Positions 36,215 to 43,710 of a stretch of DNA of 64,000 nucleotides are shown here, piece after piece. The stretch comes from Oceanospirillum sp048268485. GTDB lineage: Bacteria; Pseudomonadota; Gammaproteobacteria; Pseudomonadales; Halomonadaceae. Made by a program: the position numbers and the translations under genes. The stretch's first letter is position 1; each line of letters begins with the position of its first letter. The notes under the pieces are model-generated. The model worked only from the letters and a program-made list of their open reading frames with translations. It was not told where the DNA came from and did no database searches. The DNA is taken from positions 1 through 64,000 of the forward strand of contig JBLWVL010000017.1 of the NCBI GenBank assembly GCA_048268485.1. Direction: 5' to 3'.

Positions 36215-37492
36215 ATGCAAGCAAGCCAGCGTTATGTGGTTACTGGAATGGGGACAGTTTCGCCCCTTGGAATTGGTACTGATACAGTTTGGCAACGCCT
36301 GATTGATGGCCAATCAGGTATAAAACTCTTGCCGACAGAACTTTCCGAGGGACTGACGACACTCATCGGAGGACAAGTACCGAGCCACTCTGAGCAGAGC
36401 AATGGTTTAGATGAAGATAATTACCTGTCCGCAAAAGAGCGCAAGCGTATCGATCTATTCACCCTATATGCCATCGCGGCTGCGGAAGAAGCACTAGCCC
36501 AAGCGAACTGGAAACCTCAAACAGAAGCTGATAAGAATGCTACGGCAACCATTATTGGTACTGGCATTGGCGGGTTCCCGACCATTACAAATGCTGAGCA
36601 TGTCCGCCAAAGCCAGGGAGCTCGTCGCATATCCCCTTTCACTGTACCTGCATTTCTGGCTAATTTGGCAGCTGGAAACGTTTCTATCCGCTTCGGATTT
36701 AAAGGCCCTTTGGGAACACCTGTAACAGCCTGTGCTGCTGGTTTACAGGCAATCGGAGATGCTTTACGTCTGCTTAAAACGGGCGAGGCTAAAGTGGCTT
36801 TAGCAGGAGGCACCGAAGCTTGTATCGATCCCCTTGCTTTAGCAGGCTTTGGCGCACTGAAAGCTCTTTCGACCCGAAATGATGCTCCTGAGCAAGCTTC
36901 ACGCCCCTTTGACAAAGATCGCGAAGGCTTTGTGATGGGGGAAGGTGCAGGCCTTGTGGTATTAGAAACCCTGGAGCATGCATTAGAACGAGGAGCCACA
37001 CCTCTTGCCGAAATCATTGGTTATGGCACCTCAGGTGACGCTTATCATCTCACCTCAGGCCCGGAATCCGGTGATGGAGCGGCCAGAGCAATTCAGCAGG
37101 CCATTGATATGGCTCGCATATCAGCCTCAGATATTGGCTACGTCAATGCGCACGCTACTTCAACACCAGTCGGTGATCGCGGTGAAATCAATGCCCTTCG
37201 CACTGTGTTCGGTAATAACGTGAAGGATGTTGCGATCTCATCAACCAAATCAGCAACAGGTCACTTACTGGGTGCCGCAGGCGGTGTGGAAACCATCTTC
37301 AGTATTCAGGCGATGCGTACAAACACCCTTCCCCCCACGTTAAATCTGGATCAACCCGAAGAAAGTATGTCGGACCTTGACCTGATCCCTCAAAATGCTC
37401 GCCAACAAGCTGTCGACTATGTTCTCTGTAATGGCTTTGGCTTTGGTGGCGTGAATGCAGCTCTGTTGTTAAAACGTTATAACGAAGTTTAG
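36215..37492 (+). CDS. fabF: Beta-ketoacyl-ACP synthase, FabF type, stand-alone
   Basis: A 425-residue condensing enzyme with the Cys-His-His triad of FabF/FabB: Cys173 in TACAAGLQ, His313 in NAHATSTPVGD and His350 in SATGHLLGAAGG. It elongates acyl-ACP with malonyl-ACP. It is not in a fab gene cluster (no acpP, fabG or fabD nearby) and sits opposite a TetR regulator, so it looks like a regulated accessory copy rather than the housekeeping one. The ATG at 36215 follows GGGAG (TAGGGAGAACGGCT). Substrate preference cannot be read from sequence. Confidence 0.88.
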   Translation: MQASQRYVVTGMGTVSPLGIGTDTVWQRLIDGQSGIKLLPTELSEGLTTLIGGQVPSHSEQSNGLDEDNYLSAKERKRIDLFTLYAIAAAEEALAQANWKPQTEADKNATATIIGTGIGGFPTITNAEHVRQSQGARRISPFTVPAFLANLAAGNVSIRFGFKGPLGTPVTACAAGLQAIGDALRLLKTGEAKVALAGGTEACIDPLALAGFGALKALSTRNDAPEQASRPFDKDREGFVMGEGAGLVVLETLEHALERGATPLAEIIGYGTSGDAYHLTSGPESGDGAARAIQQAIDMARISASDIGYVNAHATSTPVGDRGEINALRTVFGNNVKDVAISSTKSATGHLLGAAGGVETIFSIQAMRTNTLPPTLNLDQPEESMSDLDLIPQNARQQAVDYVLCNGFGFGGVNAALLLKRYNEV

Positions 37493-37538
37493 TCGAGCTT
37501 TAGCATTATCGGATCTTCCTACTGAGCTCCATGCATTA

Positions 37539-37565
37539 AGAGCACTGCAGGCAGTGCTGTGCTCT
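37539..37565 (+). terminator. Possible terminator after fabF
   Basis: AGAGCAC (37539-37545) pairs with GTGCTCT (37559-37565); the loop can form a second stem (AGCACTG/CAGTGCT). There is no T-run, so function is uncertain. Confidence 0.35.
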
Positions 37566-37754
37566 CTAATCCTCCCCCCATTTATAACTAAGCCACCGCT
37601 CGAAAAAGCCTTGCCATCAGCGTATGATAAGCCTATCTAATGGTCAGTTTTTTTATTCCGTTTTGATCTCTTTTACAGCCTACCGCTTCAGCATAGGCGG
37701 GTAAGGAGCGCTGGCCAATTCAACACAACCCTATTCTGAAGTGGGCAGGTCCCT

Positions 37755-39167
37755 GTGTCTCAGACTACCGATAACGGCATTCAAACTCAGTTATCTTCTC
37801 AGCCCGATCAGCCTCACCAACCTGAGCGATCTCAGCCACAGCCTCCTGTCGGCCCTGCGGATAAACCTTCTGTGCGTTATCAGCTGATCGGCGGCTCTAT
37901 GGTCTTGGCTCTGCTGCTGACCGCCAGTAACCCGATCACCCATCTGTCGCTGATCTGGCCGGGACTCCTGCTCTGGACTGCATTAGCACTTAGCTGGAGT
38001 CAGCTGGCAGTTGCAACCCGTCGTCAGGCCGGACTATTGATGCTGGTGGGCTTTGGCAGTATGGGGTGGAGTGTGCTGCAGGGCGCCGATCTGCCCTGGC
38101 GAACAGCGATCAGCTCAAACGGTAATTTGCTGGCGATGCTGATGGCGGTGAGCTTCCTGTCCATGGTTGCCGCTAAAGAGCCCAATGAGGAACCCGAAGC
38201 TCTATCGGAAGGGAAAAAAGCTCTCAAACAAACGTTAGCAGGTGTCCATCTGTTTGGCGCTGTCATCAATATGTCGATCGTTTTTATCATGGCGGATCGC
38301 TTTGCTGCAGCCAGCGGTGATGGCAAGACACTAAAGAATACCCAACACCAGGTTTTATCACGGGCATTCTGTGCCGGAGCATTCTGGTCACCCTTTTTTG
38401 CGGCCGTTGCGGTTGCCCTGACCTACGCACCCGGTGCCAACCTGCTGGCATTGATGCAGGCCGGTATTCCACTGGCGTTTACCGGCATTCTGATTACCTA
38501 CTTTGAGCTGCGGCCAAAAGCGGAGTCTTTTACCGGTTATCCAATGCAGGTCAGTAGCCTGGCCTTACCGGCATTTCTGGCGCTGGCAGTGATCAGCGCA
38601 CACTACCTGTTTCCTGATCTTTCGGTATTACAGATCATCAGTATTCTCTCACCCCTAACGGCAATGGGTGTTTTGCTGTTTAAACGTCAGCCCTTGGTGC
38701 AAAAACTGAGAAATCATACCAATACCCGCCTTGCCCGTATGGGTAACGAACTGGCGCTGTTTCTGGCGGCGGGCACCATGGCAGCAGGGCTCGGAACCTT
38801 GTTTACACTCTATGCGGATCAATTGCCGATTCCTCAGCTAACACCACTGGTGACATCACTATTGCTGCTTGCCATGCTGATTCTTTCGCTTCTGGGGGTT
38901 CACCCTGTGATCAGCATTGCCACCATCAGTGGCCTTATGGTGCCCACGGAGCCGCCGATGGATCTGCTGGCGATGGTTTTTCTTGCCAGCTGGGGGATAG
39001 GAACAGCCTGTAGCCCAATGTCTGGGATGAATTTGTCATTGCGGGGGCGCTACTTTATCAGTACAAAACAGGCACTGAAGAATAACCTGCATTACGGCGT
39101 GATTATGTGGCTGATCACCAGCGCATCGCTCTGGTATTACAATCCACTCTCGGGTTTCAATACCTGA
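37755..39167 (+). CDS. Polytopic inner-membrane protein, ion-transporter-like
   Basis: A 470-residue protein with a Pro/Gln-rich polar N-terminus (about 42 residues) and about 11-12 membrane segments. The organisation, with paired re-entrant-like Gly/Pro-rich stretches (AFCAGAFWSPFFAAVAVALTYAPGANLLALM; LLGVHPVISIATISGLMVPTEPPMDLLAMVFLASWGIGTACSPMSGMNLSLRG), resembles the ion-transporter superfamily (DcuC/ArsB/CitM-like). I do not recognise the exact family. The start is GTG at 37755 with only a weak GGCAGG upstream; a later start is possible but the polar leader precedes all membrane segments. Monocistronic. The substrate is unknown. Confidence 0.75.
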   Translation: MSQTTDNGIQTQLSSQPDQPHQPERSQPQPPVGPADKPSVRYQLIGGSMVLALLLTASNPITHLSLIWPGLLLWTALALSWSQLAVATRRQAGLLMLVGFGSMGWSVLQGADLPWRTAISSNGNLLAMLMAVSFLSMVAAKEPNEEPEALSEGKKALKQTLAGVHLFGAVINMSIVFIMADRFAAASGDGKTLKNTQHQVLSRAFCAGAFWSPFFAAVAVALTYAPGANLLALMQAGIPLAFTGILITYFELRPKAESFTGYPMQVSSLALPAFLALAVISAHYLFPDLSVLQIISILSPLTAMGVLLFKRQPLVQKLRNHTNTRLARMGNELALFLAAGTMAAGLGTLFTLYADQLPIPQLTPLVTSLLLLAMLILSLLGVHPVISIATISGLMVPTEPPMDLLAMVFLASWGIGTACSPMSGMNLSLRGRYFISTKQALKNNLHYGVIMWLITSASLWYYNPLSGFNT

Positions 39168-39177
39168 GAGACGTAAT

Positions 39178-39428
39178 TTATGTGACATTAAGAGAGAATG
39201 TACTTAAAGCCTTACTTATTCCCGTCTTTTGCTCGCACTCTACCTGTTTGATCATAGATTCCGCCGAGATCCGCAGCTTTTCACCGGTTAAGGTCTCACC
39301 CGACACATCCGCCAGCTGGTGAATCCCCAGCCGACCCGCCAGGGCACTAAAAAAACCCGTGCATAGCCGGGCTCTACCAACAGGGGCGTATTCAGCACCC
39401 GTGCCGATAGGTGAGCGTAATTTTTCAT
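39178..39428 (-). pseudogene. Fragment of phage S49 capsid-maturation protease (lambda gpC-like)
   Basis: Reading the minus strand from an ATG at 39428 gives NTPLLVEPGYARVF, the N-terminal hallmark of phage minor capsid protein C proteases (lambda gpC has NEPLMLEPAYARVFFCALAG). At a run of seven T (near 39353) the frame breaks. The next frame continues FSALAGRLGIHQLADVSGETL and LTGEKLRISAE to about 39240, after which similarity ends. One extra T would restore the frame. Only about 60 of several hundred residues remain, without the protease domain. A decayed prophage remnant. Confidence 0.8.
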
Positions 39429-39465
39429 AAAGGAACCTGAAGGTTAAAACGGCGAATTTTGGGCA

Positions 39466-39493
39466 TAAAAAAGGCGACCGTTTTGGTCGCCTT
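39466..39493 (-). terminator. Terminator of the toxin-antitoxin operon
   Basis: A 9-bp perfect stem (39471-39479 with 39485-39493), loop GTTTT. On the minus strand a six-T run follows, 22 bases after the antitoxin stop. Confidence 0.8.
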
Positions 39494-39514
39494 ATCGCTT
39501 AGATCGTGCCTGCT

Positions 39515-39916
39515 TTAGGCAGCATGGCATAGCTGTGATATAGATGCTTCAATTTCAGAGTCAGTTACAATCTCAAAGTCAGTAAAGAGTGCAATTGGCT
39601 TTTTAGTTTTGCCCCGCTCCTCAAAACTGACAAAACCTTTTTCCTTGAGTTTGTTCAATGTTGCAGACAAATTTGAAGGGCTTCTGCCAGACAGTTCAGC
39701 CAAATCCGCCATTGTTTCAGGCTTGCTGCTTTCAATCATTCGTAGCAGGTCAATATTTTTTGGGCAGAGTACCTGTGACAGAGCGGAAAGAGAGGTATAC
39801 CAAACCTTAGGCTCATTATCCTTAGGATTATAAACACCCTTTGCAATGGCTAGCATACGCTCACGAATCAGCTTCTCTGACATGATCCCAATGCGTGCTT
39901 TTTTTGCTTTCACCAT
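39515..39916 (-). CDS. tumA: Winged-helix antitoxin, TumA-like (HVO_A0114 family)
   Basis: A 133-residue DNA-binding protein. Residues about 45-110 form a MarR/ArsR-like winged helix (LRMIESSKPETMADLAELSGRSPSNLSATLNKLKEKGFVSFEERGKTKKP). This fits the HVO_A0114-type antitoxin that follows TumE-type toxins. Its ATG overlaps the toxin stop by one base (TAATG), giving translational coupling. It probably neutralises the toxin and represses the operon through the palindrome at 40316-40334. A terminator follows. Confidence 0.75.
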   Translation of the reverse strand: MVKAKKARIGIMSEKLIRERMLAIAKGVYNPKDNEPKVWYTSLSALSQVLCPKNIDLLRMIESSKPETMADLAELSGRSPSNLSATLNKLKEKGFVSFEERGKTKKPIALFTDFEIVTDSEIEASISQLCHAA

Positions 39917-40302
39917 TATGTCCTCGATTTTTGCGAGAGTTGCTCAACCGTCTTATCAATCCCGGCAAAAAAATCTGCCAGCAATTGATAGCAGTCATTA
40001 AATTCATAAGGAACGCCCTTGTCTGTCGCATGCCTGTGCACATGGTCAAAAGCATATATTTTTCCAGAGTATTTCATCTTTTTGGGCGGTTTAACTGAGT
40101 GGGCATTATCCATGCCAAACACCCGCCTGTTATAACGATCATGCAGCGTCAAGTTATACCGAACGCCATGCGGTATACTTGCAGACTTATGGCAACTGTA
40201 AGCTTCAATCTTCCACCAAAAACCATCATCTCGATGGACTTGCTGGCCATGCATATCAATTAGGACATTCAGCCCTAAATCGTCAGAACCGCCCTCAGAC
40301 AA
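39916..40302 (-). CDS. tumE: TumE-like toxin (DUF6516)
   Basis: A 128-residue protein resembling the TumE/DUF6516 toxin family: an N-terminal region with a WKIEA(Y) strand and RYNLTLHDRYNRRVFGMDNAH, then FDHVHRH and the C-terminal helix YQLLADFFAGIDKTVEQ. The biochemical activity of the family is not settled as far as I know. The start is probably TTG at 40302, supported by AAGG 7 bases upstream; the next in-frame ATG would remove 16 residues. It precedes and overlaps the winged-helix antitoxin gene, in toxin-first order. Located among phage remnants. Confidence 0.7.
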   Translation of the reverse strand: MSEGGSDDLGLNVLIDMHGQQVHRDDGFWWKIEAYSCHKSASIPHGVRYNLTLHDRYNRRVFGMDNAHSVKPPKKMKYSGKIYAFDHVHRHATDKGVPYEFNDCYQLLADFFAGIDKTVEQLSQKSRT

Positions 40303-40315
40303 GGTCTCGCCTTAT

Positions 40316-40334
40316 GTTATGAGCATAGCATAAC
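40316..40334 (-). promoter_or_regulatory. Palindrome upstream of the toxin gene, candidate operator
   Basis: GTTATG (40316-40321), 7-base spacer, CATAAC (40329-40334), 14 bases before the TTG start. The minus strand across it contains TATGCT, usable as a -10 element, so a repressor bound here could block the toxin-antitoxin promoter. Confidence 0.5.
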
Positions 40335-40862
40335 TAAAAATATTATTAACCCAAAAACCAATTTTATACCGATAATCGCCGGTAACACATCATCGAAGCG
40401 TAAAACACTCACAACCGGCGCATCAGGTAGTCGTTGTACCCGCTTTTTGGCCCTCGCCAGCGGCCCAGCATCGATAGTACCGGACTGAGGTTTGGGTTTG
40501 GCATAAGCGCCTTTCGTCCAGTGATTGGACAGCGCCTGATAACACTCTTTTTTGTACTCAATAACACGGGCTTTAACTTCAGGGTTTTGGATGCGGTTGG
40601 TATCAATGCAGAACAGTCAGCCGTTGATAAACTCTAGCGGGAGGCAAGTGTATTCGTAAGTTTTACCATCTGCGGCAGTTGCATCCATCATGGACGCAAC
40701 TAAACTCAGCACTTCATCACGCTGGATACGTTTACACTGAGCGCGCCATTGCACACCGATATTTTCACAGGAAGGTTTAACGGCAACGAAGAGCTGGTCA
40801 TTCTGCGGTATAACGATCAGTTCCTAGCCGTGAAATGCAACGGTCTGAAGCGGTACAGCCAT
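40317..40862 (-). pseudogene. Phage antirepressor (P22_AR_N type) broken by two stops
   Basis: From an ATG at 40862 with a strong AGGAGG site, the minus strand reads VPLQTVAFHG, stop, ELIVIPQNDQLFVAVKPSCENIGVQW..., LPLEFING, stop, LFCIDTNRIQNPEVKARVIEYKKECYQAL. This is the N-terminal domain of phage P22-type antirepressors. Stops are TAG at 40826-40824 (codon 13) and TGA at 40619-40617 (codon 82); the second sits where relatives have Trp (NGWLF). The rest of the frame is open to a TAA at 40317. About 180 codons in all. Nonfunctional remnant, unless read through. Confidence 0.82.
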
Positions 40863-40923
40863 AGTAGCCTCCTGATGGTTTAAATACTTGACGAATTCCG
40901 ACCTCAAATATCGAAAATTTAAG

Positions 40924-41508
40924 TTATTCCGCCGCCCAAATTTTTGGAGCATCGCCAGGTGGCCTTGTTGGTATATGGCAATACTTAATTGCCTCGACTA
41001 TTTCTGAGGGGAAATTTTTAACCGGGATATCGTCATCAAACACCCATTCAAAATAGCTGATCAAAATGTTATGCAGCACGCGGACACTAAAATACCATCC
41101 ATCATCAGTTGATATACCAAGTTTTTTTTCACGAAAAAAGTAATCATAAAAGCCTACTTCTTTACCGTTATGAACTTGATCTACTTTCCGCTTCTTCGCG
41201 TTGCCATCATTTAATTTAAAATGCTTACTTCCGTTTACCAAATCACGAGTAACATCCAGAACTAATACCATCTCTTTGGGGAGTTTTTTATTATTTTTAT
41301 TTCGCTTACTTCTGCTCAACGCCCTTTCAGGGTCACTTTTTGGCCAATCATGAAATAAATGCCAAGCTGTAACTAAAAAATTAAAAGCATCATATTCATT
41401 CCAGTCTTTAGACAATCTTTCTGATTCAAAAAGAAGCTTTTTGTATAAATCTTCACTGCAAGACAAGCCAAAAACTGCTCCATCTCGATCTTGGAGTACC
41501 TTCCCCAT
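40924..41508 (-). CDS. Hypothetical protein of the accessory patch
   Basis: A 194-residue protein I do not recognise. The start is taken at the ATG at 41508, where AAGGTGG lies 5 bases upstream; a GTG three codons earlier is less well placed. It is rich in Lys, Asp and aromatic residues, has no signal peptide or membrane segment, and is visibly more AT-rich than its neighbours, suggesting transfer. The segment FNFLVTAWHLFHDW and then LDVTRDLVNGSKHFKL, with Arg and His eight positions apart, recalls HEPN-type helical domains, but the spacing is longer than the usual R-x4-6-H, so this is speculative. Flanked by a broken phage antirepressor and non-coding debris. Confidence 0.65.
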   Translation of the reverse strand: MGKVLQDRDGAVFGLSCSEDLYKKLLFESERLSKDWNEYDAFNFLVTAWHLFHDWPKSDPERALSRSKRNKNNKKLPKEMVLVLDVTRDLVNGSKHFKLNDGNAKKRKVDQVHNGKEVGFYDYFFREKKLGISTDDGWYFSVRVLHNILISYFEWVFDDDIPVKNFPSEIVEAIKYCHIPTRPPGDAPKIWAAE

Positions 41509-41861
41509 CCTTGCCACCTTATCTTTAAGTAATGAGATAAATATTCATTTTATCGCATGATATCAAGAGGATATCCTAATTCAGCATCTAACCTCCAACA
41601 TTAGCTCAAACTGCAGCTGTTTCTGCTCCAGATCACCTTCCAGCACCGGCTTTGCCCGTTTCCAGCTGTTCAGACCTGCGCCACAGCTGCTGACTCAGTT
41701 ACATCTCTCTTCCAGCAGTTCAGCTGCCCGATCAATAAGCCACGACTAAATTAATATACAAGCAAGTCTTGCAACACACTGTACCAATACCCATGTGTTA
41801 ATTGTGTCTTTAGGCACAGGTGATCCTTAATTTAACGAATTTCACTCAAGAGGTATTTTTT
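41509..41861. other. Non-coding stretch with degraded coding debris
   Basis: A palindrome GATAAA-N7-TTTATC (41536-41554) lies 28 bases before the hypothetical gene and may be its operator. Minus-strand frames between about 41750 and 41581 give short protein-like peptides interrupted by stops and frame changes (for example LLIGQLNCWKRDVTES and KRAKPVLEGDLEQKQLQFEL), probably remnants of a lost phage or accessory gene. No intact gene is seen. Confidence 0.4.
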
Positions 41862-41972
41862 ATGTCTAAAGACGATTACAACGCCTACAAAGGGCTAAAG
41901 AAGCTTTTGAGTAGACAAAAAAGGCGGGATGAAAACCTGAGATATCAGGTGCTGCAGCATCACAACACCTGA
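41862..41972 (+). CDS. Very small ORF, 36 residues
   Basis: A 36-codon frame MSKDDYNAYKGLKKLLSRQK... ending in HHNT, highly basic. It has a good ribosome site, AAGAGG, 8 bases before the ATG. No similarity is recognised. It is convergent with the DksA-like gene and ends 12 bases from it. The ribosome site and basic composition make it plausible, but it could be chance. Confidence 0.4.
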   Translation: MSKDDYNAYKGLKKLLSRQKRRDENLRYQVLQHHNT

Positions 41973-41984
41973 AAAAGACTAAGA

Positions 41985-42299
41985 TCATTCGGCACACTTC
42001 ACGCAGAAAGTGGTTTCCGGCAGAATAAGTAGACGCTCAGGGGCAATCTCATCACCGCAGCTTTCGCAAATACCGTACTCACCCTCATCAATACGTTTCA
42101 ACGCCGCTTTGATCTGCTCAATGCTGTGCAGGGTTTCATTACCGATCTCATCCAGTACCTCATCATTTTCCCGCTCCTGGGCCTGCTCTTCAGAATCACT
42201 GGAGTGAGCCTGAACCACATCTTTTTCAATATGACTCAGCCGTAATGTTAAGCTCTCCAGCTCTGCACTCAGTTTGTCTTTAATCGCTTGAATATCCAT
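41985..42299 (-). CDS. DksA/TraR-type zinc-finger protein
   Basis: A 104-residue protein with a coiled-coil N-terminal helix pair (about 1-60) and a four-cysteine zinc finger CESCGDEI...FCVKC of the DksA/TraR family. It is shorter than DksA (about 150 residues) and similar to the short YbiI/TraR-like members. DksA proteins act in the RNA polymerase secondary channel; whether this one does is unknown. The start is taken at ATG 42299, where AAGGTGG lies about 8 bases upstream; another ATG two codons earlier is closer to it. Possibly an operon with ydcH upstream, although a hairpin lies between. Confidence 0.85.
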   Translation of the reverse strand: MDIQAIKDKLSAELESLTLRLSHIEKDVVQAHSSDSEEQAQERENDEVLDEIGNETLHSIEQIKAALKRIDEGEYGICESCGDEIAPERLLILPETTFCVKCAE

Positions 42300-42388
42300 A
42301 AGCATAACCACCTTGTTAAAAATGCTCCGGCTAAAATCAGGGCTAAATCCACAATCAGGATAGACCAAAGAACCGAAGCTAAATGAAG

Positions 42389-42424
42389 AAAGGCCGCAGA
42401 CTTCGTTAGAATGAAGCTGCGACC
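42389..42424 (-). terminator. Hairpin after the YdcH-like gene
   Basis: GGCCGCAGACTTC (42392-42404) pairs with GAAGCTGCGACC (42413-42424) with one bulge and one G-T pair. On the minus strand it is followed by TTTCTT. Probable terminator. Confidence 0.5.
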
Positions 42425-42489
42425 CTCAATGCAGTCTGATTCGGTAAGCCTTCAGCTCAACCAGAAACCCCAACAGCTAAACCAAGCTG

Positions 42490-42729
42490 CTAAGCTTCTT
42501 TCAACATAGCAAACATTTCATCTTTCAGTTTCAGACGACGCACTTTGGCCGTTTCTTCCACTTCAGTTGCAACCGGCTTTTGCTCAGATTCCATGTTCTC
42601 AACATCTTTCGTCAGCTCATGGTACTCATCAAACAGTTTACGGAAATGCGCGTTACTCACCTTCAGCTCATGAATCTGGTCTTTATATTCTGGCAGTTCA
42701 TTCAATAGGTCATGATGTTCAATAGGCAT
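42490..42729 (-). CDS. YdcH family (DUF465) small protein
   Basis: A 79-residue, mostly helical charged protein matching DUF465/YdcH: HHDLLNELPEYKDQIHELKVSNAHFRKLFDEYHELTKDVEN followed by RRLKLKDEMFAML. Function unknown; expected to form a coiled-coil dimer. ATG at 42729 with AAGGAG upstream. Preceded on the same strand by a strong terminator, so it has its own promoter. Confidence 0.88.
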   Translation of the reverse strand: MPIEHHDLLNELPEYKDQIHELKVSNAHFRKLFDEYHELTKDVENMESEQKPVATEVEETAKVRRLKLKDEMFAMLKEA

Positions 42730-42906
42730 AGCTTTCTCCTTGGTTATTTATTCAGATACCCTGTCTACATACCTTGAGATTAAAAGACAAAATTCAACGC
42801 CTTTGCTGATATTTATCCCTTAACCTCTTGAGTTATCAGGTTATTTAGAGGCCTCTGCTTTACCTTCAGACTACGCCTCCTGCAGGTTCGCGTACTGATT
42901 CAGATC

Positions 42907-42940
42907 AAAAAAAGCCCCGGATAACAAAGTTATCCGGGGC
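42907..42940 (-). terminator. Rho-independent terminator of the PACE gene
   Basis: A 12-bp perfect GC-rich stem (42914-42925 with 42929-42940) with a 3-base loop, followed on the minus strand by seven T. Confidence 0.92.
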
Positions 42941-43032
42941 AACCGTTACACTTGAGAAAGCAGTAACAAAGTTAGTAGAAAATGAGAAAACCAAGAGAAT
43001 GGGGCCTCATAAGTTAATCAACACGGCTCCGA

Positions 43033-43506
43033 TTAAACAGCCTCACCTCTGACAAAAGCTTCATGCTTCGGCTGTACGACCGGAAACAGGCGATCGTAGC
43101 ACCAGGTAAAGCCCATGGTGTAAAAAACAATAAAAGCCATAACCAGGGCATCCATAGCCAGCGCCTGCCAGATCGCAATATCCAACCACCAGACCACAAT
43201 AGGCAATGATGTGATCGTCAGAACAACCTCAAGACCCATTGCATGAAATACCCGCTGCAGGCCAGTACGTTCTGTGGGCACAACACCACGCTTTGCATCA
43301 AACTTATCGAAGAAATAGTTGTAGATCATATTAACGATCATCGCCTTTGCCGCCAGAACCAAAGTCAAAGCAGCAGTATCCGAGGTTTCTTTATCAAAGA
43401 CAAAAGCGATGGCCGGAGCCAGAACCAACAAAAGCAGAGCCTCAAACAATAGCACATAACGAATCCGGTCAAGGCCCGAACGAATTACAATTTTTTTATC
43501 ACTCAT
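43033..43506 (-). CDS. PACE family multidrug efflux protein (AceI-like)
   Basis: A 157-residue inner-membrane protein with four membrane segments made of two tandem BTP repeats, the layout of proteobacterial antimicrobial compound efflux (PACE) transporters such as AceI (chlorhexidine). The first helix carries RIRYVLLFEAL with the essential glutamate, and the second repeat has RVFHAMGLEVVLT. Proton-driven export of biocides or an unknown natural amine is expected. Divergent from a LysR gene with paired palindromes between, as is typical for this family. Confidence 0.9.
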   Translation of the reverse strand: MSDKKIVIRSGLDRIRYVLLFEALLLLVLAPAIAFVFDKETSDTAALTLVLAAKAMIVNMIYNYFFDKFDAKRGVVPTERTGLQRVFHAMGLEVVLTITSLPIVVWWLDIAIWQALAMDALVMAFIVFYTMGFTWCYDRLFPVVQPKHEAFVRGEAV

Positions 43507-43662
43507 AATATGCCTCCAAGTACTGATAGCACAGCCTGGCTGTGCCAGACTTTATCGCTTTGCCTGCAGTCGCCGAATATCAAAAAAGCTCAATATCCTG
43601 ATATCGGTTGCTGTTTATGGCTAGGCATTCTATGGATAATCATGATAAAACAAAGTTAGTTT

Positions 43663-43704
43663 CTATCTGATTTCAAGATAGATTGAGCGATATCTGATGA
43701 GATA
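43663..43704. promoter_or_regulatory. Two LysR-type palindromes upstream of the LysR gene
   Basis: CTATCT-N7-AGATAG (43663-43681), which contains a T-N11-A core, and TATCT-N4-AGATA (43691-43704), 6 bases before the lysR ATG. Both share the ATCTGAT core. Likely binding sites for the adjacent LysR regulator, covering the divergent promoters. Confidence 0.55.
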
Positions 43705-43710
43705 AAAACG

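Noticed and set aside
36517..37017. Minus-strand 166-codon frame inside the ketosynthase gene
   Set aside because: Complement of a conserved coding sequence with an intact active site; Ser/Arg/Pro-rich composition typical of an antisense shadow.
39107..39322. Plus-strand 71-codon frame after the membrane protein gene
   Set aside because: It runs antisense to the recognised phage protease fragment and overlaps the membrane protein gene; no independent support.
40409..40606. Minus-strand 65-codon frame in the accessory patch
   Set aside because: It is an alternative frame of the broken phage antirepressor, whose true frame carries the family motifs.
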